Shown here: positions 1 through 8,500 of the stretch, piece by piece | Numbering within the stretch: position 1 is the stretch's first letter | Layout of the letters: every line of letters begins with the position of its first letter | Assembly: GCF_907164555.1 (NCBI RefSeq) | Contig: NZ_CAJQZC010000001.1 | Coordinates: forward strand, 496,001-560,000 | DNA from: Paraburkholderia saeva | GTDB lineage: Bacteria; Pseudomonadota; Gammaproteobacteria; Burkholderiales; Burkholderiaceae | Reading direction: 5' to 3' | DNA length: 64,000 bases | Notes under the pieces: generated by a model | What the model saw: only the letters and a program-made list of their open reading frames with translations | Told to the model about the DNA's origin: nothing | Databases searched by the model: none | Translations under genes and position numbers: made by a program

Positions 1-294
1 GGGCTCCAGCGGGTTTTGCGAAGTTTACTATTCGCAGGGCGCGTACTAGGATTAACTTACCTAAAAAATGTCTGCCAGACCTGTAAGGGTTACCTGTACT
101 TCACGTTCGACGTAATACCGTTTGCGTAGCGAGCCCGGCACATTTGCGCGTCAGTCGCTTTTCCAGACCGATGGTCCTGCACGGCATCATGCGTGAAGAA
201 GGTCGCCGTCGGCGACAGTGGTGGCGCCTGGCAGTACCTTCAGGTAAACCATGCCAGCTATCTCTTGCTGTTGGCCTTTGATAGAGGCGCGGCT

Positions 295-1701
295 ATGACC
301 ATTGTTATGTCTGCCCTGGTTATACTGAACCTGGCCATCGTTCTCTGGTGGCTTGCCCGCGCGGACATCTTTCGCAAATTTCACGTGGTGCCCCCGCATA
401 CCGGCAAATCACAGTGGACATCTCCAGCGGGCGACAACCCATCGCATAGCCAGCCTGTAGTCGTCGACCGCATTGGTGGGACGGGTATTTCGCGCGTCGC
501 GCATCGTCAGGCGCATGGCGTGGCCGCGCGTTTACGCGGTTTGCCGCGCTCACGTACGAATGCACTTGCCGAAACCAGCCTGCCCGACAGCAATGTCGAA
601 GACATGATGGAATTGCTGCCCCTCCCCGCAGTGATGCTGGGCGAGCAGGGCTTCATTGCGAGAGCGAACGCACAGACCGCAACGCTTCTTGGCTATACGC
701 CAAATGAACTGCCCGGAAAGCACTTCAGGTTACTCATACCCGAGGCGAACGGCATTGCGCACGACGTCCCCGCGGTTTCAAGCCAGAATCCGGCGCGCGG
801 CAATCACGGGGCGTCGCCGTCACGGGAACAGTGGGCGCGACGCAGCGACGGCAAGGACATTCGTGTCGATCTTAGCTTTGAGACGCTACGCGTGAACGGC
901 CGCAACATGACGCTTGCTTTTATCGTCGATCGCACCGACCGGTACGAGTTGAACCGTAACCGTCAGGATCTGATGCACCTGAGCCGCGTATCAACGATGG
1001 GTCAGTTGACCGCTTCGCTCGCACACGAGCTGAACCAGCCTCTTACCGCAATCCTGAGCAATGTTCAGGCCGCGCAGCGTTTCATGGCGCGCGATCCGGT
1101 CGATCTTGACGAAGTGCGCGAAATTCTCGACGACGTCGTGAAGGACGACCATCGCGCGAGCGAAGTGATCCGCCGCATCCGGACGGTCGTCAAGAAGGGT
1201 GACGTGGACATCGCGCCGCTCGATCTCGCCTGCGTGATCCGCGATGCGGTGTTTCTGCTGCGCAGCAATGCGATACTGCGCGGCGTGCGCGTGACGCTCG
1301 ATATCGATAGCGCGCTGCAACCGGTACGCGGCGACAAGGTGCAGCTTCAGCAGGTGCTGCTCAATCTGCTGCTCAACGCGCTCGATGCAATGGATGCGTC
1401 GCCGCCCGCCGATCGTGAAGTGAAGGTGACGCTCAAGTCCGATGGTCACGACAGGGTTCGCATCGCGGTGCGTGACAACGGTCATGGTCTTTCAGCCGAC
1501 AGGCTGGACCGTATCTTCAAGCCGTTTTTCACTTCCAAGCCACAGGGGCTCGGTCTGGGCCTGTCGATCTGCAAGTCGATCATCGATACGCACCACGGGC
1601 GGCTCTGGGCCGAAAACAACGTCGATCGCGGCGCGACGTTCTACGTTACGTTGCCCGCTGGCACGCTGGCCGAACAGGACACGTTGCGATATCAGCCGTG
1701 A
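295..1701 (+). CDS. PAS-domain sensor histidine kinase
   Basis: Membrane two-component sensor kinase of about 468 aa. The first ~22 residues (TIVMSALVILNLAIVLWWLA) form one hydrophobic segment. A PAS domain follows at about 102-220, then a HisKA dimerisation domain with H-box SLAHELNQPLTAI (His about 244), and a HATPase domain with N-box LLNLLLNALDAM, G1 box RDNGHG and G2 box GLGLGLSIC. All catalytic motifs are intact. I chose the ATG at 295 because AGAGGCG precedes it; an in-frame GTG at 193 would add 34 residues but has no ribosome binding site. No response regulator lies downstream, so a partner may be upstream of the window. A link to the next gene is only positional. Confidence 0.9.
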   Translation: MTIVMSALVILNLAIVLWWLARADIFRKFHVVPPHTGKSQWTSPAGDNPSHSQPVVVDRIGGTGISRVAHRQAHGVAARLRGLPRSRTNALAETSLPDSNVEDMMELLPLPAVMLGEQGFIARANAQTATLLGYTPNELPGKHFRLLIPEANGIAHDVPAVSSQNPARGNHGASPSREQWARRSDGKDIRVDLSFETLRVNGRNMTLAFIVDRTDRYELNRNRQDLMHLSRVSTMGQLTASLAHELNQPLTAILSNVQAAQRFMARDPVDLDEVREILDDVVKDDHRASEVIRRIRTVVKKGDVDIAPLDLACVIRDAVFLLRSNAILRGVRVTLDIDSALQPVRGDKVQLQQVLLNLLLNALDAMDASPPADREVKVTLKSDGHDRVRIAVRDNGHGLSADRLDRIFKPFFTSKPQGLGLGLSICKSIIDTHHGRLWAENNVDRGATFYVTLPAGTLAEQDTLRYQP

Positions 1702-2144
1702 CAGCGCGCCGGCTCGCTGCGGATCTGTTGGCGATGAGACAGCGCCTGTAAGTCACGTATCGACACGTCTGAGTCAGTCCGCGGACACGTCGCGCCACGC
1801 CGCGTGAACTGCGTTCGCCGGCTTCGTGCTTTTCGCTGTCGCCGTTGTGCAACACGCGTTGAAGGCGCGCCGCGCGCCTTCGAAGGTCTCATTGCGATCC
1901 CCGCATCTCCCGTCTACAGCGGCGAGAACCGGGCCCGGGCGCAGGCAGGTTCAGCGAAATCTCTCCAAAACGTCTCATGTCCGACGGATACCTTTCGTAA
2001 ATATTTCAGTTGTTAATGCGAATCACTTGCATTAAGATCCGGTTTTCGCCAGTTAACCTTCCGCTTAATCACACGTGTCCGAGTGACGCCTTGCCGCGCA
2101 AACCCGCGTCGCACGGGTGTTTCGCTCTGCCCGATCAAAACAAT
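1702..2144. other. Intergenic region with Fur-type promoter
   Basis: This 443-bp stretch between the sensor kinase and the TonB receptor has no convincing gene. Its downstream third holds the Fur-box-like inverted repeat at 2013-2035. The receptor reading frame stays open upstream of its ATG, but that extension would run through the operator and has no signal-peptide logic, so I treat it as leader. Confidence 0.7.
2013..2035. promoter_or_regulatory. Putative Fur box
   Basis: Perfect 7-bp arms TTAATGC and GCATTAA flank the centre GAATCACTT. This matches the AATGCGAATCA-type Fur boxes of beta-proteobacteria and lies about 110 bp upstream of a siderophore receptor, the expected location for iron repression. 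Confidence 0.7.
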
Positions 2145-4325
2145 ATGCCGAACCTGACCACCGTTCGCCGCCCTGTGTTGGGGCGCAATTTCAGCCGTAC
2201 CCCTTCGTCGTTTCTCAGTGCTGCGCTGCTGGCCAGCGTGGGTTTGACGCTTTCCACGCTGTCGACGGCCGGATGGGCGCAAGCCGCCGCAACCGGCGAC
2301 GCCGCGTTGCCGACGGTGAGCGTAACGGCGTCGCGCGACACGACGGTCGCAGCTGCGGATTCCATCAGCGCGGGGGCGCTCGGTTCGCGCAAGCAGGTGG
2401 ACACGCCGTTTTCGACGCACGTCGTGACGAGCGAGGAAGCGCAGGATCTGAATGCGAACACCGCCAACGATCTTTTCAAATACGATCCGGCTGTGTCGGC
2501 CATTTCCGACAACGCGATCAGCGAAAACTCGATGTTCACCGTGCGCGGTCTGCCGATCGACACGCTGAACGGCATCAAGGTTGACGGCCAGAGCTTCCCT
2601 TCATGGGACACCGATCTCGCGCTGGAGCAGTTCGAGCGCGTGGAACTGCTCAAGGGTCTTTCCGGCTTCATGTACGGCTTCGGCGCGCCGGGCGGCATCG
2701 TCAACTACGTGCTCAAGCGTCCGACGGACACGCCGTACCGCAGCTTTTCGGTCGGCTATCAGTCGGCCGGCGTGTTTAGCGAAAAGCTTGACCTGGGCGG
2801 CCGCTTTGGCAACGACGACCGTTTCGGGTACCGCCTGAACCTCGTCAACGAACAGGGCAATACGGCCGAAGCAAACGGCCATCTGAACCGCAAGATGGCT
2901 TCGCTCGCGATGGACTTCCGCATTACGCCGGACCTGACGTGGTCGGCCGATGCGTTCTATCAGAAGCGTAAAACCGAAGGCACGCTGTTCGGTCTCATGT
3001 TCGGGTCCGGCCTTGGCATTCCTGACGCCAGCACGGTCACGCACCAGCTGACGCAGCCGCAGAACTTCTATCAGGTCGAGATGGCCTCGTTCGGCACGGG
3101 CCTCGACTATCGTCTGTCGGAGAACTGGCACGCGAGCGTGAAGTACCGCTTCGCGAAGGAAAACCGCACGAACTCGGACAGCCTGCTGTACGTGTTCAAC
3201 GATGCCGGCGATTACTCGAACACGCTGTACGCCGCTATGACGCGTTACTTCTATCAGAACGTCGACGCAATGGTGCAGGGCAAGTTCAATACCGGGAGCC
3301 TGAAGCATGACGTCGTGTTCGGCGCCGGCTATCAGTCGCAGATGACCGAGTACGACAACAGCGAAGGCTGGAATGTCGGTTATCCCCTCGGCATCGGCAA
3401 CCTCTACGGCAGCACGCTGCTGACGAACGAAGAAGTCCACATCGGCGAAAACCTGTACCGCCAGTCGCGTACGACGCAAACCGCGCTCTATGCGAGCGAT
3501 ACGGTGGAGTTCACATCGCGTCTGTCCGCGCTGGTAGGCGTGCGCTATACGCAGTTCCGCCAGCACACGTACAACACGGACGGCTCGGCGATGGCCGAGT
3601 ACAGCGCGAACCCGGTCACGCCGACGCTTGCGCTGATGTTCAAGACCGACCCGTACTCGACGCTTTACGCGAGCTACGTCGAGTCGCTGGAGCAGGGCGG
3701 TACGGCTTCGAATATGAACGCCAACTTCCCGGCGACGTATGGCCCGCTGCGCAGCAAGCAGTATGAAGTCGGCTTCAAGACGGATCGCGAGAAGTGGGGC
3801 GCCAATCTTGCGCTGTTCCGCGTCGACCAGGGCTACAACTACACGAACTCGGCAAACATCTTCGTGCAGGACGGTACCAAACGTTACGAAGGCCTCGACG
3901 CAAGCGGCTGGGTGCAACTGTCAAGCGACTGGCGCGTGCTGGGCGGCGTGATGTGGCTGAACACGAAGGCCGTCGATATCGACGACCCGACTGTCGAGGG
4001 CAAGCGCATCTACGGCGCGCCGCGCTTTACGGCGACGGGCCGCATCGAATACAACCCGTCGTACATGCGTCCGCTGACGCTGGCGTTCGGCGCGAAGTAC
4101 GTGAGCGACATGGCCGTCGACGCTGCGAATACGCAGTTCGTACCGGCATACGTCACGTACGATCTGAGCGGCAAGTATGAAGCGCGGATTGCGGGCAAGG
4201 ACGTTACCTTCCGCGCGGGGATCAACAACCTGTTGAACCGCCGCTACTGGACGACGGCGTGGGGCTACTACGTGAGCCCGTCGCCGACGCGCACTGCAGT
4301 GGCGAGCGCGACGCTGCAGTTCTAG
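2145..4325 (+). CDS. TonB-dependent siderophore receptor
   Basis: Outer-membrane receptor of 726 aa that imports ferric siderophore using TonB energy. It has a long signal peptide ending about residue 47 (TAGWAQA), a TonB-box-like segment PTVSVTA, a plug domain (VRGLPIDTLNGIKVDG; RVELLKG; GAPGGIVNYVLKRP), and a beta-barrel ending in the aromatic tail ATLQF. Length is normal for the family. ATG 2145 is chosen because it places the signal peptide correctly and leaves the Fur box upstream; the frame is open back to 2010. Regulation by Fur is inferred from the box. The siderophore cannot be told from sequence; no biosynthesis genes are adjacent. Confidence 0.93.
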   Translation: MPNLTTVRRPVLGRNFSRTPSSFLSAALLASVGLTLSTLSTAGWAQAAATGDAALPTVSVTASRDTTVAAADSISAGALGSRKQVDTPFSTHVVTSEEAQDLNANTANDLFKYDPAVSAISDNAISENSMFTVRGLPIDTLNGIKVDGQSFPSWDTDLALEQFERVELLKGLSGFMYGFGAPGGIVNYVLKRPTDTPYRSFSVGYQSAGVFSEKLDLGGRFGNDDRFGYRLNLVNEQGNTAEANGHLNRKMASLAMDFRITPDLTWSADAFYQKRKTEGTLFGLMFGSGLGIPDASTVTHQLTQPQNFYQVEMASFGTGLDYRLSENWHASVKYRFAKENRTNSDSLLYVFNDAGDYSNTLYAAMTRYFYQNVDAMVQGKFNTGSLKHDVVFGAGYQSQMTEYDNSEGWNVGYPLGIGNLYGSTLLTNEEVHIGENLYRQSRTTQTALYASDTVEFTSRLSALVGVRYTQFRQHTYNTDGSAMAEYSANPVTPTLALMFKTDPYSTLYASYVESLEQGGTASNMNANFPATYGPLRSKQYEVGFKTDREKWGANLALFRVDQGYNYTNSANIFVQDGTKRYEGLDASGWVQLSSDWRVLGGVMWLNTKAVDIDDPTVEGKRIYGAPRFTATGRIEYNPSYMRPLTLAFGAKYVSDMAVDAANTQFVPAYVTYDLSGKYEARIAGKDVTFRAGINNLLNRRYWTTAWGYYVSPSPTRTAVASATLQF

Positions 4326-4360
4326 GCAACTGCAGGGGCCAATACGCTGCAAGGAAAGCG

Positions 4361-4391
4361 GCCACAACGGAAACGTTGTGGCCGTTTTTTC
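4361..4391 (+). terminator. Rho-independent terminator of the siderophore receptor
   Basis: Perfect 10-bp stem GGCCACAACG / CGTTGTGGCC with loop GAAA, then G and a run of six T. It starts 35 bp after the receptor stop codon. Confidence 0.92.
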
Positions 4392-4488
4392 TGGTTCCAT
4401 CGAGGCACGCCCTGGAGTGTGCGCTGCACGCATGCGGGATCGGATAGCATGACGATCATCTCCAGACACGTTTGCAGGCGAGGCATAC

Positions 4489-4914
4489 ATGGCAGAGGCA
4501 TGGCAATACCAGTTGCGGATGAACGTTTCAGCAGAACTTGCGACGTTGTTGCGGGACGACGCAGCGGCCCACGCACACACCGCGCTCAATGAGGTATTGC
4601 GCCGATATGATGCAAGCCTCAAGTGTCAGTATGACGCGTTCGCCGACTACGTCAGCGAAGCGGAAAAGACGGGCGTGGAAAAATATCCGCTCTATGAATG
4701 GACCCGTGCGACCATCGAGGCGCCCGCGGAAAAAGCCCGCTATCTCCAGTCGTTCACGGTCTACGTCGGTGGCGAGGAAGTGTACGGCGGTGACGTCGCG
4801 GATGCACTGCACGAAGCGCTCCTGGCGCTTGCAGGCGCCGACGGTATCGTCAGCGTGATGAAGTTCGACACCAATCCCGCCAACAACCCCCAACCCCCTG
4901 CGCGCGGCCGCTAA
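4489..4914 (+). CDS. Hypothetical protein (141 aa)
   Basis: I do not recognise this family. The ATG at 4489 follows a GCGAGG ribosome binding site. The protein is soluble and acidic with no signal peptide or membrane segment. It has an N-terminal alpha-helical part (residues 15-75), then an alternating strand/helix part around QSFTVYVGGEEVYGGD, and a Pro/Asn-rich disordered tail. It stands alone after the receptor terminator and 86 bp before the DUF4337 gene. Codon use matches its neighbours, so it is very likely a real resident gene. Confidence 0.75.
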   Translation: MAEAWQYQLRMNVSAELATLLRDDAAAHAHTALNEVLRRYDASLKCQYDAFADYVSEAEKTGVEKYPLYEWTRATIEAPAEKARYLQSFTVYVGGEEVYGGDVADALHEALLALAGADGIVSVMKFDTNPANNPQPPARGR

Positions 4915-5000
4915 GGCGAAGGTGGGAAGGGACAGGCTACCTGATTTTTTTCGACACGGGGTGATGCGCTAAGATCGCGTTCTTTTGCGCAGGATTGCCT

Positions 5001-5579
5001 ATGTCCGATGAATTTGAAGTGCACGGCCCGCACGATCACGCCGTAGAGCACGCTGGCCACCACGATAACGACGTCCACGCTTCGCGCATTGCCGTGATGA
5101 CGGCGATCCTTGCCAGCATCGGTGCGATCTGTTCGTATCAGAGCGGCGCAAACGAGAACCTCGCGCTCTTCTACAAGAACGAAGCCGCGATCCACAAGAC
5201 TGAAGCCGCCAATCTCTGGGCCTACTACCAGGCAAAGGGTGAAAAGCAGAACCTCGCGGAACTGGGCGCTGCGCTCAGTGCATCGACGCCTGCGTCGCTT
5301 GAGCGCTTCAAGGCAGACGCCCAGCGCTACAAGTCCGAGAAGGAACCCATTCGCGCGCATGCAGAAGCGGTCGAACACGAAGTCGACAAGGACAATACGG
5401 CAAGTGAATCGCTGCTGCATCAGCATCATCGCTGGGCGCAGGCCACGACGTTGATCCAGATTTCGATCGCGCTTGCCGCAATCGCGCTGCTCACGCGCAA
5501 GAAATGGCTCCGGCGCATGGCGGTCGGCGTCGCGACGATCGGCGTCGCGGTCTGTGCCGCGGCGTTTGCGGGCGTTTAG
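5001..5579 (+). CDS. DUF4337 domain membrane protein
   Basis: Small inner-membrane protein (192 aa) of unknown function, matching the DUF4337 pattern. It has a His/Asp-rich N-terminus (residues 5-28), a membrane segment near 33-48 (VMTAILASIGAICSY), the family signature NENLALFYKNEAAIHKTEAANLWAYYQAKGEKQN as a helical periplasmic region, and two C-terminal membrane helices (150-190). ATG 5001 is chosen over an in-frame TTG at 4995 because AGGA sits 6 bp upstream. The His-rich N-terminus could bind metal, but that is inference. Its stop codon overlaps that of the opposing LysR gene. Confidence 0.88.
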   Translation: MSDEFEVHGPHDHAVEHAGHHDNDVHASRIAVMTAILASIGAICSYQSGANENLALFYKNEAAIHKTEAANLWAYYQAKGEKQNLAELGAALSASTPASLERFKADAQRYKSEKEPIRAHAEAVEHEVDKDNTASESLLHQHHRWAQATTLIQISIALAAIALLTRKKWLRRMAVGVATIGVAVCAAAFAGV

Positions 5580-6586
5580 CGCGCGGGGGTGTCGCCTGCC
5601 GGCGAGCTATCGATGTGCGTCGGCCGGCTCGTCAAAGGTGGCGGAGCGATGTTCACGCGCCCGTCGGGCGGCGGCTCGCCAAGGGCGGGGTGCCTGCGTA
5701 GCCGCGTAGCGGCAAATTCCACGAAGGCTCGCACCTTGGCCGCGGCCATGCGGCCCTCGGGATACACCAGATGCACCGGTATGGGCGCAGGCTCGTAGTG
5801 CTCGAGCACGCGTTGCAGTCGCCCGGCGGCGATGTGATCGTGAACCTGATATGACAGGATTCTTGCGAGGCCATGACCGGCGAGTGCCGCTTCGATTGCG
5901 ACTTCGGCAACATTCACCCTTAAGGCGATCTGGGGTCCGGCAACAGGCCCAGGCGACCCGGTTCCGCTTGCGGAAAAGTGCCAGTGCCTTACGCCGCCGC
6001 CGATTTCCGTAAAGCCGATAGCCTGATGAGCCGACAGGTCCGCCGGCGATTCCGGAACCCCGTGCCGCGCAAAATACGCCGGCGAGCCGACCACAATCAG
6101 CTTTACCGTGCCCAGCGAAACGGCAGTCAATGTCGAATCCGGTAGCGGGGCGATTCGCAGCGCCAGATCGAAACCTTCATCAATCAGGGAAGCGACGCGA
6201 TCGATGAACAGCACGCGCGCGCTAACTTTTGGCCAGGTCGCCTGAAACTCGAATAGCAATGGCGCAATATGCAGCCGGCCGAACAGTACAGGCGCGGTGA
6301 TCGCAAGCTCGCCTTGCGGTTCCAGATGCGCGCCACGTGCGATGCCTTCCGCTTCGGCGAGCTGGTCAAGAATCTGCCGCGCTTTCTGAAGAAAATGCTC
6401 GCCGATTTCCGTGAGATGCAGTTGCCGCGTGGTGCGGTGAATCAGGCGGACGGAAAGATCGCGTTCGAGTGTCGCAATGGAGCGGGTGATCGCGGCGGCC
6501 GACACGCCGAGACGGCGCGCGGCCGGTGCAAAACCACCCGCGTCGATCACCGTGACAAACGCACGCAAATGCCAGATCTCCGTCAT
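5576..6586 (-). CDS. LysR-family transcriptional regulator
   Basis: LysR-type regulator of 336 aa. The N-terminal winged helix is at about 1-60 (FVTVIDAGGFAPAARRLGVS, AAITRSIATLERDLSVRLIHR), followed by the linker helix and the periplasmic-binding-type effector domain (90-300). It belongs by pattern to the group with an RTTRQLHLT motif. A disordered Pro-rich tail follows residue 305. The start ATG at 6586 is preferred over an upstream in-frame start at 6673 because it begins at the helix-turn-helix. It is divergent from the MFS gene at 6827, whose expression it probably controls, as is usual for LysR pairs. Confidence 0.92.
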   Translation of the reverse strand: MTEIWHLRAFVTVIDAGGFAPAARRLGVSAAAITRSIATLERDLSVRLIHRTTRQLHLTEIGEHFLQKARQILDQLAEAEGIARGAHLEPQGELAITAPVLFGRLHIAPLLFEFQATWPKVSARVLFIDRVASLIDEGFDLALRIAPLPDSTLTAVSLGTVKLIVVGSPAYFARHGVPESPADLSAHQAIGFTEIGGGVRHWHFSASGTGSPGPVAGPQIALRVNVAEVAIEAALAGHGLARILSYQVHDHIAAGRLQRVLEHYEPAPIPVHLVYPEGRMAAAKVRAFVEFAATRLRRHPALGEPPPDGRVNIAPPPLTSRPTHIDSSPAGDTPAR

Positions 6587-6665
6587 TGCGCTCACCGTAA
6601 GATTCAATTTCGCCTCGTCATGATTGTTGCACACGTAAGCGACGACTAGTCTTAGGAAACGCGAA

Positions 6666-6703
6666 ATGCGCATGACTCAAGCGACGCTTGATGCGATGCG
6701 CAT
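6666..6703. promoter_or_regulatory. Nested symmetric element in the LysR/MFS intergenic region
   Basis: Two copies of ATGCGCAT (6666-6673 and 6696-6703) flank the inverted repeat CAAGC-GAC-GCTTG (6678-6690). It lies between the divergent LysR and MFS genes and is a candidate regulator binding site; binding by the LysR protein is inference. Confidence 0.4.
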
Positions 6704-6826
6704 GTCGTTTGTGTGTGACAGGAGCGTGCACCGTATACGTGCAACGTCGCTGGCTCGCACAAGACCGTTTGAGGCGTCTGGAGACAGCCGTTCCAGACGG
6801 TCACCCTGGAAGCGAGGAGACCCACC

Positions 6827-8299
6827 ATGACGTATTCCAGCGAGATTGCGGTCGCGCCTTCATATCAGGGAGACGACCGGCTCATTTTTGGAATCGTGCT
6901 CGCGGTGGTGACGTTCTGGCTCTTCGCCCAGACGACGCTTAACGTGTCGCCGTCGATGAAAGCAGAGTTGCGGATCAATGACAGCATCAGCGACATTTCC
7001 ATCAGTATCACCGCGCTTTTCTCCGGCGTTTTCATTGTGGTCGCGGGTGGTCTTGCAGATCGCTTCGGCCGCGTGAGAATGACGTATGCGGGACTTGCGC
7101 TCAGCGTCGCGGGTTCGCTGATGATCGCGATATCGCCGTGCGAAACGGCGATCTGTCTCGTGACCGGACGCATCCTGCAGGGCGTGTCGGCGGCCTGCAT
7201 CATGCCCGCGACGCTCGCACTGATGAAGGCCTACTACAACGGTGAAGCAAGGCAACGTGCGCTGAGCTACTGGTCGATCGGCTCGTGGGGCGGCTCGGGT
7301 CTATGCGCGCTCTTCGGCGGACTCGTCGATTCGACGATGGGCTGGCGCTCGATCTTCTGGATGTCGATTGCGATTGCCGGCTTGAGCTGGGTACTGATTC
7401 GGGGAACGCCAGAAAGCAAGGCCGAAGCAACAGGCGCACACCCATTCGACTGGGTCGGTGTGGGCGCCTTTCTGGTAGCGATGGTGGCGTTTAACACGGT
7501 GGTGGGGCAAGGGGCCGCGCTTGGCTGGCTAAGCCGGGCCGTCCTCGTTCTGGCCGCGGTATTTGCTGTTGCCGCGGTGGTTTTTCTGCGCGCTGAACGC
7601 CTCGGACGCCACCCGTTCGTAGATTTCCGGCTGTTCGATAACGCGACGTATCTGGGCGCCACGCTATCGAATCTGCTCCTCAACGGCACTGCGGGGTCGT
7701 TGCTGATCGTGCTGACGCTTGTGCAACAGGTGTTGGGCCTGTCGTCGCTACAGTCCGGCCTGATGACGGCCGGCTATCTCGTGGCGATTCTGTCGACGAT
7801 ACGGATTGGCGAGCGACTGCATCAACGATGGGGTGGACCGCGCCGGCCGATGTTGCTGGGTTGTGCGACATCAGGCGCGGGTATCGTGCTGACGACGTTC
7901 ACATTCCTGCCGGCCGCGCAGTACATGGTGATTGCGTTTGCTGGATTCACGCTGCTGGGCACCGGGCTCGGTCTTTACGCAACGCCGTCCACCGACGCAG
8001 CGCTTGCCGGCGCACCGGACGACAGGTCAGGCGCCGCATCGGGAATCTACAAGATGGCGTCGTCGCTCGGAACCGCGTTTGGTGTGGCGATATCGGCCGC
8101 TATCTTTACGGCGCTCACCACGAGCGATGCGCTTTCATCGATGCAGTTCACAACCTTGACGCAACCCGACCGTCTGCGTTTCGCAGCGGCAGTCGCGTTG
8201 TGGTTCAACGTCGCCATGGTGCTGTTCGCTTCAGCGGCGATCGCGTTCGGTGTTCCAAAGTGTGATCGCAACGCAGGGCATATTCCAGAAAGTGCCTGA
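6827..8299 (+). CDS. MFS transporter, DHA2-type efflux family
   Basis: Inner-membrane drug/metabolite:proton antiporter of 490 aa with about 14 hydrophobic helices, the size and layout of the EmrB/QacA (DHA2) group. Motif A (GGLADRFGRVRM) is near residue 80, and the motif-C-like segment follows around YWSIGSWGGSGLCALFGG. ATG 6827 has GAGGAGA just upstream. It is transcribed away from the LysR gene, suggesting an inducible efflux module. The substrate cannot be predicted; no EmrA-type membrane fusion gene is adjacent, so it may work alone. Confidence 0.92.
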   Translation: MTYSSEIAVAPSYQGDDRLIFGIVLAVVTFWLFAQTTLNVSPSMKAELRINDSISDISISITALFSGVFIVVAGGLADRFGRVRMTYAGLALSVAGSLMIAISPCETAICLVTGRILQGVSAACIMPATLALMKAYYNGEARQRALSYWSIGSWGGSGLCALFGGLVDSTMGWRSIFWMSIAIAGLSWVLIRGTPESKAEATGAHPFDWVGVGAFLVAMVAFNTVVGQGAALGWLSRAVLVLAAVFAVAAVVFLRAERLGRHPFVDFRLFDNATYLGATLSNLLLNGTAGSLLIVLTLVQQVLGLSSLQSGLMTAGYLVAILSTIRIGERLHQRWGGPRRPMLLGCATSGAGIVLTTFTFLPAAQYMVIAFAGFTLLGTGLGLYATPSTDAALAGAPDDRSGAASGIYKMASSLGTAFGVAISAAIFTALTTSDALSSMQFTTLTQPDRLRFAAAVALWFNVAMVLFASAAIAFGVPKCDRNAGHIPESA

Positions 8300-8500
8300 C
8301 TGTGTTTCATGCTTGAGCAGCGGGGCACGTTGCCTGCTTTCGTGAAGGTCTTGCACGCGCGCGACGAAGCCTGGCGCGTAGTGCTGAAAAGGGGCAACTT
8401 TCGCGACTCTGGTGTGGCGTGACCTATCTCCGAACTCCCGCTAAAGACTTCATCCAGAATTTCCGATAACCGTATATCTCGTTCCTTTCTTTAAAGATCA

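Noticed and set aside
2010..2144. Upstream extension of the TonB receptor from 2010
   Set aside because: It would place a Fur box inside the coding region and put a polar 45-residue stretch before the signal peptide.
2601..3917. 438-codon minus-strand frame over the siderophore receptor
   Set aside because: Antisense shadow of a clear TonB-dependent receptor.
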